From: Burkholderia cepacia
GTDB lineage: Bacteria; Pseudomonadota; Gammaproteobacteria; Burkholderiales; Burkholderiaceae
DNA length: 64,000 bases
Assembly (NCBI RefSeq): GCF_001718835.1
Contig: NZ_CP013443.1
Coordinates: forward strand, 930,001 to 994,000
Reading direction: 5' to 3'
Numbering within the stretch: position 1 is the stretch's first letter; each line of letters opens with the position of its first letter. Positions 36,157 through 44,322 of the stretch are shown in pieces. The position numbers and the translations under genes are program-made. The notes under the pieces were generated by a model. That model was not told the DNA's origin, did not search any database, and saw only the letters and a list, made by a program, of their open reading frames with translations.

Positions 36157-37086
36157 TCACGCCTCGTCTCGCGACGGGGAGGGGCGCGCGGCCGTGCGTG
36201 CGAGCGACGTTTCGACGGCTTCGGCGAGCGCCGGCAGCGACGCCGGCGGCGTCGCGCACTGCGCCGCGAGCGCGACTGCGCGGCGCGTCAGCAACGCGTA
36301 CAGCGTCGCATGATCGCCGCCGAGCGTTTCAAGCAGTGCCAACTGGCGTTCGACGATGCCCGTATCGCCGCGCGACACGGGGCCGGAGAGCGCGTTCGCG
36401 AGCCCCTTGTCGCGCGCGGTCTCGATCGTGCCGGCCAGCATCGGCAGCAGCGCACGCAACGCGGCTTCCTCGTCGAAGCCGAGGCCGCGCCACAGCTCGA
36501 CCGCTTCCGCCAGCCCGCACAGCGCGAAGCTCGCCGCGTAGTGCGCGGCCGCGTGATAAAGCATCCGGCCGCCGGCCGGAATCGACAGCGGATGGCAGCC
36601 GAGTGCGGCGGCAAGTCGCATCAGCGTCGCATGCAGCGCGCCGTCGGCTTCGATCGTGACCGAGCAGCCGTCGATGCGGGCGAGGTCGGCGTCGGTGCCG
36701 CCGAACAGGTAGAGCGGATGGAAGCCGCCCGTCGCTGCGCCTTGCCGTTTGGCCGGGTCCAGCAGGCCGACGGCCGACGCGCCGCTGCAGTGAACGACGG
36801 CCTGCCGCGCGGCGCGCGATGCGTCGAAGCGCAGCGCCGCGGCGGCGGATGCGAGGTGGTCGTCGGGTACCGTCAGGAAGATCAGGTCGGCGGCGTCGGC
36901 GACCTGCTGCGGCGTGTCGACCGCCTGGCAGCCGTCGATGCGCGCGGCGAGGGCCGCGGCCGATGCGGGCGTGCGGCTCGCGATCGCGACGACCGGAAAG
37001 CCGGCCTGCGCGAAGCGTTGCGCGACACAGCGTGCGAGACGGCCGGCGCCGATGAAGCCGAGGCGGGGGGTGTCGGGGAGAGGCAT
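36157..37086 (-). CDS. Rossmann-fold protein with DUF2520 domain
   Basis: A 309-residue NAD(P)-binding protein. The N-terminus PRLGFIGAGRLARCVAQRF holds the GxGxxA nucleotide-binding motif, followed by IFLTVPDDHLASAAAAL and HCSGASAVGLLDPA; the C-terminal half (FHPLYLFGGTDADLARIDG onward) is the DUF2520 domain. These proteins resemble ketopantoate or 6-phosphogluconate-type dehydrogenases; the substrate is unknown. ATG ending at 37086 chosen, since the upstream extension is not conserved-looking. Confidence 0.85.
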   Translation of the reverse strand: MPLPDTPRLGFIGAGRLARCVAQRFAQAGFPVVAIASRTPASAAALAARIDGCQAVDTPQQVADAADLIFLTVPDDHLASAAAALRFDASRAARQAVVHCSGASAVGLLDPAKRQGAATGGFHPLYLFGGTDADLARIDGCSVTIEADGALHATLMRLAAALGCHPLSIPAGGRMLYHAAAHYAASFALCGLAEAVELWRGLGFDEEAALRALLPMLAGTIETARDKGLANALSGPVSRGDTGIVERQLALLETLGGDHATLYALLTRRAVALAAQCATPPASLPALAEAVETSLARTAARPSPSRDEA

Positions 37087-37515
37087 GGCGGTCGACGACG
37101 CGAAAAAACGGGAAACCGCCAGTATCGCAGGAATGGCGACGCGCTCGCGCCCGCCGCGTTTCAGCGCCACGCCGCGATCCGGCCCCGAGCGACGGCTTCG
37201 CGAGCTGTCGGATTCTTGTCTCAAATTTGTAATCGTTCATTACGACGCTTCGCGCGCGGCGTGCAAGGCGATCGGTAAGACTGACCTGACGAAACCGCCT
37301 CCGCTGTCCGGTCTGACGGATTGCGGCGATCCGCGGCGGCCTGCGGCGGGCCGTCGCGCCGCGCGGCGCGGGGCTCGCGCGCGGGCGCGATTGCAATTTG
37401 CAACAAATGGCCGATACGTGAGGGGCGGGTTTTCGCTACATTGCTTCCATGCGACGTGCATGCCCGCCGTTGCCGACAGGGGCGCATAAAATACCGCTCC
37501 AGCAGGAGAATCGAA
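37087..37515. other. divergent intergenic region, DUF2520 gene / PXPV protein gene
   Basis: A 429-base spacer. It contains a short dyad GTAAT-CGTTC-ATTAC at 37229-37243, within an AT-richer patch (37221-37243) that resembles response-regulator boxes, and a TTGCAA-rich stretch around 37388-37402 that could be a promoter for the plus-strand gene. No gene. Confidence 0.45.
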
Positions 37516-37815
37516 GTGAAAAAGCTCATTCCGTTCATCGCCGCCGCCGCGCTGGGCCTGGGTGCCGCAAGCGCTGCACAGGCTCACGTGTCGATCGGGG
37601 TCGGCATCGGTATCCCGGTCGCACCCGCGTATCCCGTCTATGCACCGCCGCCGCCCGTGTACTACGCGCCGCCGCCCCCGCCCGTCTATTACGCACCGGC
37701 GCCGGCCTACTACGCTCCGCCGCCCGCCGTGGTCGTCGGCGGCTATGGCGGCTACTACGGTCGCCCGTACTGGCGTCATCACGGCTACTACGGCCACGGC
37801 TACTGGCGTCGCTGA
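37516..37815 (+). CDS. secreted Pro/Tyr/Gly-rich protein (PXPV-type repeats)
   Basis: A 99-residue exported protein starting at GTG 37516 (a GGAG at about 37503-37508 lies at a suitable distance; no ATG is available). Signal peptide MKKLIPFIAAAALGLGAASA with cleavage after AQA. The mature part is low-complexity: APPPPVYYAPPPPPVYYAP, VVGGYGGYYGRPYW and RHHGYYGHGYWRR, an arrangement seen in small PXPV-repeat proteins sometimes labelled virulence factors in Burkholderia. Function unknown. A strong terminator follows. Confidence 0.78.
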   Translation: MKKLIPFIAAAALGLGAASAAQAHVSIGVGIGIPVAPAYPVYAPPPPVYYAPPPPPVYYAPAPAYYAPPPAVVVGGYGGYYGRPYWRHHGYYGHGYWRR

Positions 37816-37847
37816 TTGATTCCCGCGCGGCTCGACCGCGCGTGGTG

Positions 37848-37890
37848 AACGGCGCAGCGTCTCGTGACAGGACGCTGCGCCGTTTTTTGC
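37848..37890 (+). terminator. intrinsic terminator of the PXPV gene
   Basis: Fourteen-base perfect stem starting AACGGCGCAGCGTC (37848-37861) and closing at 37884, nine-base loop, followed by a six-T run. Confidence 0.88.
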
Positions 37891-37907
37891 TGGCGCGGCG
37901 CGCTGGG

Positions 37908-38579
37908 TCAGACCGCGTGGGCGATCAGGTCGCGGTAGCCGCCGACGATCACGCTATACGAGAAATACGCGAACAGCAGCGCCGACGCGATGTGACAGGC
38001 GCGCATCAGCCCTGCGCCCGCGCGCTTGCGGCCCTGGCTCGCGAGCGTGCACATGAAGAGCGTCCATGCGAGGCCGCCGAGGAAAAAGCCCGACAGGAAC
38101 ACCGACGCGGTGGCCGGCGTGGTCGCGCCGGCTTTCGCGATCAGCGCGCCGCCGACCGCCGCGAACCACAGGATCGCGCTCGGCGACGACATCGCAAGCA
38201 GCATGCCGCGCAGGAAACTGCGTCGCGCGCTTGCGCGGGGCGGCGAGGCGTCGTCAGCGCCATCGTCGCCCGCCGCCTTGGCCGGCGCCAGCGCTTCCCG
38301 TGCCATCTTCCACGTGAGGAACAGCAGCACCGCGCCGCCGCCGATCCACACGATCCAGCGCACCGGCTCGAACTGCAGCAGCACGGCCATCCCGGCGAGC
38401 GCGAGCGCCGCATAGACGAGATCGCCGACGCACGATCCGATGCCGAGCCAGAAGCCCGGCCGGAAGCCGTGCGACAGCGTCAGCGACAGCATCGCGACGT
38501 TCACGAGGCCGATGTCGAGACAGAGCGACAGCGACAGAAAGAAGCCGTCGGACAACATGGAGGCGGGCGGAAAGGTCAT
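37908..38579 (-). CDS. LysE-family exporter
   Basis: A 223-residue inner-membrane protein of the LysE (amino acid exporter) family, with six hydrophobic segments. Features in order: SLCLDIGLVNVAMLSLTLSHG, shortened here to its end NVAMLSLTLSHGFRPG, GIGSCVGDLVYAALALAG and NPSAILWFAAVGG-like MSSPSAILWFAAVGGALI. A charged central loop (about residues 95-118) separates the halves. The exported compound is unknown. The gene is separated by 43 bases from ubiD, which is transcribed in the same direction upstream. Confidence 0.87.
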   Translation of the reverse strand: MTFPPASMLSDGFFLSLSLCLDIGLVNVAMLSLTLSHGFRPGFWLGIGSCVGDLVYAALALAGMAVLLQFEPVRWIVWIGGGAVLLFLTWKMAREALAPAKAAGDDGADDASPPRASARRSFLRGMLLAMSSPSAILWFAAVGGALIAKAGATTPATASVFLSGFFLGGLAWTLFMCTLASQGRKRAGAGLMRACHIASALLFAYFSYSVIVGGYRDLIAHAV

Positions 38580-38622
38580 CGTTGTTCTTCTGGCGGTTTC
38601 GGGAGTCGGGCGGCGCGCGGCC

Positions 38623-40179
38623 TCACAGGCCGAGGTCGCGCCAGAGCCGGTCGACGCGCGCCTTCACGGCGGCATCCATCTCGATCGGGCGGCCCCATTC
38701 GCGGCTGGTCTCGCCCGGCCACTTGTTGGTCGCGTCGAGCCCCATCTTCGAGCCGAGGCCGGCCACCGGCGATGCGAAGTCGAGATAGTCGATCGGCGTG
38801 CTGTCGACCATCACGGTGTCGCGCACGGGGTCGACGCGCGTCGTGATCGCCCAGATCACCTCCTTCCAGTCGCGGATGTTCACGTCCTCGTCGACGACCA
38901 CGATGAACTTCGTATACATGAACTGCCGCAGGAAGCTCCACACGCCGAACATCACGCGCTTCGCGTGGCCGGCGTAGCTCTTCTTCATCTGGACGATGGC
39001 CATCCGGTAGCTGCAGCCTTCGGGCGGCAGGTAGAAGTCGGTGATCTCCGTGAACTGCTTCTGCAGCAGCGGCACGAACACCTCGTTGAGCGCGACGCCG
39101 AGCACCGCGGGCTCGTCGGGCGGCTTGCCCGTGTAGGTCGAGTGGTAGATCGCGTCGCGGCGCATCGTGATGCGCTCGACGGTGAACACGGGGAACCACT
39201 CCTGCTCGTTGTAGTAGCCGGTGTGGTCGCCGTACGGGCCCTCGAGCGCGTGCTCGTATGCGGCCGACGCGTTGCCGGCTGGCCGTGGCGGCGCGCCGGC
39301 CGGAGCGGGGGCGGGGGCGCCCTCCTGCGGATGAATGAAGCCTTCGAGCACGATCTCCGCGCGCGCGGGCACCTGCAGCGTGTCGACGCCAGGCGTCAGG
39401 CACTTCGCGAGCTCCGTGCGGCTGCCGCGCAGCAGGCCGGCGAACTGGTACTCGGACAGCGAATCGGGCACGGGCGTCACCGCGCCGAGCGTCGTGGCCG
39501 GATCGGCGCCGAGCACGACCGCGACCGGATACGGCTTGCCGGGGTTGCGCAGCGCGAATTCGCGGAAATCGAGCGCGCCGCCGCGATGTGCGAGCCAGCG
39601 CATGATCAGCTTGTTGCGGCCGATCAACTGCTGGCGGTAGATCCCGAGATTCTGCCGCGGCTTGTTCGGCCCGCGCGTGACCGTCAGGCCCCACGTGACG
39701 AGCGGCCCCGCGTCGCCGGGCCAGCAGGTCTGGATCGGCAGCCTGTTCAGGTCGACGTCGGCGCCCTCCCAGACGATCTCCTGGCATGGCGGCGACGACA
39801 CCGACTTCGGCGCCATGTCCCACACGGCCTTCGCGAGCGACAGCAGCTTGCCGGCATCCTTCAGGCTCTTCGGCGGATCGGGTTCCTTCAGCGCGGACAG
39901 CAGGCGCCCGAGATCGCGCAGCGAATCGAGCGCGGCGTCGTCGCCCGCGTCGACGCCCATGCCGAGCGCGACGCGGCGCGGCGTGCCGAACAGGTTGCCG
40001 AGCACCGGGAAATCGTAGCCGGTCGGTGCGTTGAACAGCAGCGCAGGGCCACCGGCGCGCAGTACGCGGTCGCACAGCTCGGTCATTTCCAGCACGGGCG
40101 ACACGGGCTGCGTGACGCGCCGCAGTTCGCCGAGCGCCTCGAGGCGCTGGATGAAATCGCGTAAGTCTTTGTATTTCAT
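38623..40179 (-). CDS. ubiD: 4-hydroxy-3-polyprenylbenzoate decarboxylase UbiD
   Basis: Prenyl-FMN-dependent decarboxylase of ubiquinone synthesis (518 residues). It starts MKYKDLRDFIQRLEALGELR and contains PALLFNAPTGYDFPVLGNLF, GLTVTRGPNKPRQNLGIYR and PEGCSYRMAIVQMKKSYAGH, all standard UbiD segments. The ATG ending at 40179 gives the usual N-terminus; six codons upstream is an alternative. Residues about 305-325 contain an unusual Ala/Pro-rich insert (GAPAPAPAGAPPRPAGNASA). The upstream 200 bases are AT-rich and hold likely promoters. Confidence 0.95.
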   Translation of the reverse strand: MKYKDLRDFIQRLEALGELRRVTQPVSPVLEMTELCDRVLRAGGPALLFNAPTGYDFPVLGNLFGTPRRVALGMGVDAGDDAALDSLRDLGRLLSALKEPDPPKSLKDAGKLLSLAKAVWDMAPKSVSSPPCQEIVWEGADVDLNRLPIQTCWPGDAGPLVTWGLTVTRGPNKPRQNLGIYRQQLIGRNKLIMRWLAHRGGALDFREFALRNPGKPYPVAVVLGADPATTLGAVTPVPDSLSEYQFAGLLRGSRTELAKCLTPGVDTLQVPARAEIVLEGFIHPQEGAPAPAPAGAPPRPAGNASAAYEHALEGPYGDHTGYYNEQEWFPVFTVERITMRRDAIYHSTYTGKPPDEPAVLGVALNEVFVPLLQKQFTEITDFYLPPEGCSYRMAIVQMKKSYAGHAKRVMFGVWSFLRQFMYTKFIVVVDEDVNIRDWKEVIWAITTRVDPVRDTVMVDSTPIDYLDFASPVAGLGSKMGLDATNKWPGETSREWGRPIEMDAAVKARVDRLWRDLGL

Positions 40180-40394
40180 GAAGATGGTCCGGGCCACCCG
40201 CGTGGCGGGCAGCGATGGGCGGGCGCAGCGGCCGGCTGCGACCCCGAATCGACCGACGATTTTACCCGGCCGGTCGCGCGACTGCCCGGCCGAGAAAAAA
40301 GTCGACCGCGCGCAAACCCCCTACGGCACGGGGCTTGCGCTTCTGAAGGGGGCTTTATAATTACTTTTTGTTATAGTTTTAAGGTTTTATAGTG

Positions 40395-40422
40395 TTGACG
40401 ATCTATAAAACCCTGCTAGAAT
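40395..40422 (+). promoter_or_regulatory. sigma-70 promoter before the lytic transglycosylase leader
   Basis: TTGACG (40395-40400) and TAGAAT (40417-40422) separated by 16 bases, embedded in an AT-rich patch. Transcription would start near 40430, about 350 bases ahead of the next start codon. Confidence 0.65.
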
Positions 40423-40429
40423 CCGCTCA

Positions 40430-40568
40430 CATTGGCTGCAGGGTAAAAGGCTTCGAGCCGCCAATCACCGATCTTTGACGCAGCGCGTCACCGTCCGCCG
40501 ACACCTGCACGGCGTATCCGACGGCCTTAGTCGTAGTCTCAGCCAGCGCCACCAGACGCTGGTTTTTT
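40430..40568 (+). ncRNA. candidate small RNA or attenuated leader
   Basis: The segment between the predicted start (about 40430) and a terminator-like hairpin with arms CCAGCG (40543-40548) and CGCTGG (40557-40562) followed by six T (40563-40568). It encodes no plausible protein. It could be a 140-nt small RNA or the aborted form of a longer leader. I recognise no known RNA family. Confidence 0.45.
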
Positions 40569-40591
40569 GCGTGGGTGCCACCGCGTATGCC

Positions 40592-40658
40592 CGCCTTCAT
40601 ATGGATATGAAGGCGTCGGCCCTGTCTTGCCGTGGCCTCGAACGGTACTTATACCGTT
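40592..40658 (+). other. two perfect stem-loops in the leader of the lytic transglycosylase gene
   Basis: CGCCTTCATA-TGGA-TATGAAGGCG (40592-40601, loop 40602-40605, 40606-40615) and AACGGTA-CTTA-TACCGTT (40641-40658). Both have perfect arms and four-base loops, and neither is followed by a T tract. Confidence 0.6.
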
Positions 40659-40776
40659 TCCCCGATGTCTGCACGTCCCGACCAAGGCGTGCGGCGTCGT
40701 GATTCCGCGGCGCGTTACCTGTCTCGCCATCGAGCTGAGCGAGCCGCACGAGTCATGTTCATGGGAGATGATCTGA

Positions 40777-41892
40777 ATGAACGCTTGGTTATCGTGGCGT
40801 CCTAGCGAGCAGCATGCGCAATTCGTGCGCAGCATGCTGCGGCGCGGGACGCGTGTCAGTCACCATCTATTCAGCGTTGTCGGCTGTCTCGCGGTCGCGG
40901 TTGCACTCGCACTGTGGCTGCTGCCAACCGTGCGCGGCACGCTCGCCGCGAAGCTGATGCCGGTCGTATCCGCGGCCGTGCAAGCCGGGCCGGCCCGTCT
41001 GCTGACCGGCCATCCGCTGCCGAACTTCGCGCCCGCCGGCGCGCAGCCGCAGCAGGAAGACAGCCCTGAAACGGACGCGCTTGCGGTCGGCCTCGACGTC
41101 GCATCGGACGCTGTCGCGCAGAACGACGCGGCCGATGCGTCCCGCAACGGCCCGTCGCCCGTCGCGCTGGCGAAGCTGATCCCGACCCAGCGCGTGGCGG
41201 CCGATGCGCGCGACGACCGTGCGCTCGCGTCGAATCGCGAACAGGCGCTTGTCGCGACCTACCTGTCGCGCCGTTACCGCGTCGCGCAGGAGCCGCTCGG
41301 CCAGCTCGTCAAGGCCGCGTTCCAGACCGGCCGTGACGTCGGCCTCGATCCGCTGCTGCTGCTGTCCGTGATGGCGATCGAATCGGGCTTCAACCCGTAT
41401 GCCGAAAGCGGCGTCGGCGCGAAGGGCCTGATGCAGGTCATGTCGAAGGTTCATTCCGACAAGTTCGAGTATTTCGGCGGCACCGATACCGCACTGCAGC
41501 CGCTCGCGAACCTCCAGGTCGGTGCGCTCGTGCTGAAGGACTGCATTGCGCGTGGCGGTTCGCTCGCGAACGGCCTGCGCCTGTATAACGGCTCGACGAA
41601 TCCGGACGACACCGCATACGGCGCGAAGGTGATGGCCGAGCGCGGTCGCCTGCGCGACGTGTCGCATGGCCGCAGCGTGCCGGTCAACGCGCCGCAGGCG
41701 CCGGCGAAGCCGATCGTCACGGCTGCCGCCGTGACCGCGGCAGCGGGCGGTGCGAAGCGCGTGCATGCGACGCTCGAAGCGGCCCAGCCGCTGACGGCGA
41801 AGACGGCCGCGCCGAAGGCGCAGCAGCAGGACGACGCGAGCGTCGATACCGCGAAGCAGTCGCACGGCGACCGTTCGGAGCTCGGCGCGTAA
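40777..41892 (+). CDS. membrane-anchored lytic transglycosylase (SLT domain)
   Basis: A 371-residue protein. One membrane segment near residues 33-52 (FSVVGCLAVAVALALWLLP) is followed by an Ala-rich spacer and an SLT domain with the catalytic glutamate in LLSVMAIESGFNPYAESGVGAKG and LMQVMSKVHSDKFEYFGG. The last 100 residues are low-complexity Ala/Lys. It cleaves peptidoglycan glycan strands in the periplasm and is probably tethered to the inner membrane. RBS GGGAGATG precedes the ATG. It is headed by a remarkable structured leader. Confidence 0.87.
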   Translation: MNAWLSWRPSEQHAQFVRSMLRRGTRVSHHLFSVVGCLAVAVALALWLLPTVRGTLAAKLMPVVSAAVQAGPARLLTGHPLPNFAPAGAQPQQEDSPETDALAVGLDVASDAVAQNDAADASRNGPSPVALAKLIPTQRVAADARDDRALASNREQALVATYLSRRYRVAQEPLGQLVKAAFQTGRDVGLDPLLLLSVMAIESGFNPYAESGVGAKGLMQVMSKVHSDKFEYFGGTDTALQPLANLQVGALVLKDCIARGGSLANGLRLYNGSTNPDDTAYGAKVMAERGRLRDVSHGRSVPVNAPQAPAKPIVTAAAVTAAAGGAKRVHATLEAAQPLTAKTAAPKAQQQDDASVDTAKQSHGDRSELGA

Positions 41893-41921
41893 CGCGAGCA
41901 GCATCCCCGCCGGAAACGAAA

Positions 41922-41946
41922 AAGCACCCAATGGGTGCTTTTTTCG
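41922..41946 (+). terminator. intrinsic terminator of the lytic transglycosylase gene
   Basis: Arms AAGCACCC (41922-41929) and GGGTGCTT (41933-41940) with an AAT loop, A run before and T run after. The A run on the other side means it can also act on the minus-strand aminotransferase transcript. Confidence 0.88.
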
Positions 41947-42043
41947 TTTCTGCGCCGGCAAATAGCGGGTTTCGCGGCCGGGCTCGCCGTGACGTGCGCC
42001 GCCGCGCTTCGGCTCGCGCCCGCGCGGCGATGTGCGCGGCCGG

Positions 42044-43240
42044 TCAGCGCAGCCGGAACAACGTCGCGAGCCGTTCGACCGCTTCCTCGAGCCGCGAGTA
42101 GGCCGTCGCATAGGACAGGCGGATATAGTCACGCGGCGCATGGACACCGAAGTCCATGCCGGGCACCAGCACGACCCCCGCGTCGTGCAGCATCGCCGTC
42201 GTGAGCGCGGCGCTGTCGCCGGCCGCCGGGTGGGCGACGCCGCCGCAGTGTGCGTACACATAGAACGCGCCGTCCGGCATCACGGGCACCGTGAAGCCGA
42301 GCCGTTCGAGCGCCGGTGCGATGAAATCGCGGCGGCGCTTGAATTCGAGCCGGCGCGCTTCGTAGATGTCGAGCGCGGCGGGCTCGAAGCACGCGAGCGC
42401 CGCATGCTGCGCGAGCGCGGACGGGCAGATGAACAGGTTCTGCGCCAGCTTCTCGAACGTGCCGACCAGGGCGGGCGGCACGACCAGCCAGCCGAGCCGC
42501 CAGCCCGTCATGCTGAAGTACTTGGAGAAGCTGTTCACGGTGACGACGTCGTCGCCGAATGAAAGCGCCGACACGGGCGCCGCGTCGTAGCTGAGCCCCT
42601 GGTAGATCTCGTCGACGATCGTGAAACCGCCGCGTGCGCGCACGGCTTCGACGATCCGTTTCAGCTCGTCCGGTTCGAGCGACGTGCCGGTCGGGTTCGA
42701 CGGCGATGCGAGCAGCACACCGCGCGTGCGGTCGCCCCAGCGCGTGCGGACGTCGTCCTCGGTGAGCTGGAAGCGCGCGTCCGGGCCGCTCGGCACGAGC
42801 ACCGCGCGGCCTTCGGCCGCCGCGACGAAGTGCCGGTTGCACGGATACGACGGGTCGGGCATCAGCACCTCGTCGTCACGCCCGACGAGCGCGAGGCACG
42901 CGAGCAGCAGCGCAGCCGACGCGCCGGCCGTCACGACGATCCGTTCCGGGCTGATCGTGAGGCCGTAGGCACGCGCGTAGTGCGCGGCGATCGCTTCGCG
43001 CAGCGGCGCAATGCCGAGCGCGCTCGTATATTGCGTGACGCCGCGGCGCAGTGCCGCGGCCGCAGCCTCGACGACCGGCTCCGGCGCGGTGAAATCCGGC
43101 TCGCCGATGCCCATGTGGATAACATCGCGCCCGGAGGACTCGAGACGCTGTGCCTCCTTCATCAGTTCCATCACGTAGAAGGGCTGGATCGCGTCGACGC
43201 GTGCGGCGAGCTTGACGAGCGAATCGGTGGCGGTATTCAT
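42044..43240 (-). CDS. PLP-dependent class I/II aminotransferase
   Basis: A 398-residue aminotransferase. Visible motifs: GIGEPDFTAPEPVVEAAAAA, ASPSNPTGTSLEPDEL, TIVDEIYQGLSYD and the PLP lysine in NSFSKYFSMTGWRLGWLV. The closest named groups are the alanine-type or AspC-like aminotransferases of beta-proteobacteria, but the substrate is not determined. The ATG ending at 43240 gives the standard N-terminus. The gene lies downstream of nusB on the same strand and behind its terminator. Confidence 0.88.
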   Translation of the reverse strand: MNTATDSLVKLAARVDAIQPFYVMELMKEAQRLESSGRDVIHMGIGEPDFTAPEPVVEAAAAALRRGVTQYTSALGIAPLREAIAAHYARAYGLTISPERIVVTAGASAALLLACLALVGRDDEVLMPDPSYPCNRHFVAAAEGRAVLVPSGPDARFQLTEDDVRTRWGDRTRGVLLASPSNPTGTSLEPDELKRIVEAVRARGGFTIVDEIYQGLSYDAAPVSALSFGDDVVTVNSFSKYFSMTGWRLGWLVVPPALVGTFEKLAQNLFICPSALAQHAALACFEPAALDIYEARRLEFKRRRDFIAPALERLGFTVPVMPDGAFYVYAHCGGVAHPAAGDSAALTTAMLHDAGVVLVPGMDFGVHAPRDYIRLSYATAYSRLEEAVERLATLFRLR

Positions 43241-43273
43241 CGGGCGGGCAGGGCGAGGGGGGCGTGACGAAAG

Positions 43274-43300
43274 AAAAAAACGGGCGCATGCGCGCCCGTT
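43274..43300 (-). terminator. intrinsic terminator of the ribBX-ribH-nusB operon
   Basis: Arms AACGGGCGC and GCGCCCGTT around ATGC, with an A run (T tract on the minus strand) at 43274-43280. Lies between the nusB stop and the aminotransferase start. Confidence 0.82.
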
Positions 43301-43314
43301 CCGGACCAACGGTA

Positions 43315-43752
43315 TCAGCTGTTGCGGCGCGCCTGCGTTTCGGCGGGGCGCAGCTTCGCGGCGAGCTTGTCGAGCACGCCGTTCACGTACTTGTAGCCGT
43401 CGGAGCCGCCGAACGTCTTCGCGAGTTCGACGGCTTCGTTGATGATCACGCGGTACGGCGTTTCGACGTGGTGCGTGAGCTCGAACGTCGCGATGAGCAG
43501 CACGGCGCGTTCGACCGGCGACAACTGGTCGATCGGGCGGTCGAGCGACGGCGTCAGCGCTTCGACGAGCGTGGCGTGCTCGCGGATCACGCCGTGCAGG
43601 ATCGCGTCGAGCAGCTCCTTGTCAGCCTTGTCGTAACCGAGCGCGCCGCGCAGTTGCGCGTCGATCTCGCCGGAGGACGCGTTCGACAGCAGCCACTGGT
43701 ACAGCCCCTGCGTCGCCAGCTCGCGCGATTGTCGGCGGGCGCTCTTCTTCAT
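43315..43752 (-). CDS. nusB: transcription antitermination factor NusB
   Basis: RNA-binding factor of 145 residues that supports ribosomal RNA transcription antitermination with NusE. It starts MKKSARRQSRELATQGLYQW and has LSPVERAVLLIATFEL and INEAVELAKTFGGSDGYKYV, classic NusB sequences. Its start overlaps the ribH stop by four bases, indicating translational coupling. Normal length. Confidence 0.96.
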   Translation of the reverse strand: MKKSARRQSRELATQGLYQWLLSNASSGEIDAQLRGALGYDKADKELLDAILHGVIREHATLVEALTPSLDRPIDQLSPVERAVLLIATFELTHHVETPYRVIINEAVELAKTFGGSDGYKYVNGVLDKLAAKLRPAETQARRNS

Positions 43753-44270
43753 GCGCGCTCCTCTTCGTCGTCTTCGTCCTCTTCTTCGTCCTCCTCGTCG
43801 TCGTCGCCGAGCTGGTCGAGCGCCATCGTCAGGTTGGCCATCTCGACGGCGACGCGCGCGGCGTCACGACCCTTTTCGGTCATGCGCGCGACGGCCTGCT
43901 CGTCGTTTTCGGTCGTCAGGACCGCGTTTGCGATCGGCAGGTTGAAGTCGAGGCCGATGCGGGTGATGCCCGCGCCGCTCTCGTTCGACACGAGTTCGAA
44001 GTGGTAGGTCTCGCCGCGAATCACCGCGCCGAGCGCGATCAGCGCGTCGAACTGGCCGCTTTCCGCGAGCTTCTGCAGCGCGAGCGGGATTTCCAGCGCG
44101 CCGGGCACCGACACGAGCAGCACGTCTTCACCGGTGACGCCGAGGCGTTCCAGTTCCTCGACGCACGCATCGGCGAGGCCGTTGCACACCGGCTCGTTGA
44201 AGCGCGATTGCACGATGCCGATCCGCAGGCCGTCGCCTTCGAGATTCGGTTGGTATTGTCCGATTTCCAT
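43749..44270 (-). CDS. ribH: 6,7-dimethyl-8-ribityllumazine synthase with acidic tail
   Basis: Enzyme of riboflavin synthesis (173 residues) that condenses 5-amino-6-ribitylaminouracil with dihydroxybutanone phosphate. The core shows SRFNEPVCNGLADACVEELE and GAVIRGETYHFELVSNESGAG, normal for RibH. The C-terminus ends in an unusual acidic run (DDDEEDEEEDEDDEEERA) encoded by a low-complexity tract of serine-type triplets on the other strand. It is followed by nusB (four-base overlap) and preceded by ribBX. Confidence 0.95.
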   Translation of the reverse strand: MEIGQYQPNLEGDGLRIGIVQSRFNEPVCNGLADACVEELERLGVTGEDVLLVSVPGALEIPLALQKLAESGQFDALIALGAVIRGETYHFELVSNESGAGITRIGLDFNLPIANAVLTTENDEQAVARMTEKGRDAARVAVEMANLTMALDQLGDDDEEDEEEDEDDEEERA

Positions 44271-44322
44271 GATCTGTCCGTGGTGTGGATGAACGGTTAT
44301 AGGGCGAAAGCGCCGTGGCGGG

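Larger units (their letters stand above)
40180..40776. other. long intergenic region with a promoter and several hairpins, no gene
   Basis: A 597-base gap between ubiD and the lytic transglycosylase gene. It has an AT-rich patch at about 40350-40420, a good sigma-70 promoter (40395-40422), and then three compact hairpins: a terminator-like one (40543-40568), a ten-base one (40592-40615) and a seven-base tetraloop one (40641-40658). This looks like a structured leader or a small RNA gene followed by a leader. Confidence 0.65.

Noticed and set aside
37620..37720. Tandem repeats as a CRISPR or satellite
   Set aside because: They are in-frame Pro/Tyr codon repeats inside a secreted protein gene. 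No CRISPR array was seen anywhere in the window.
44271..44322. FMN riboswitch ahead of the ribBX-ribH or ribD genes
   Set aside because: None of the conserved blocks of the RFN element could be found in these gaps or upstream of ribBX, ribD or ribH.
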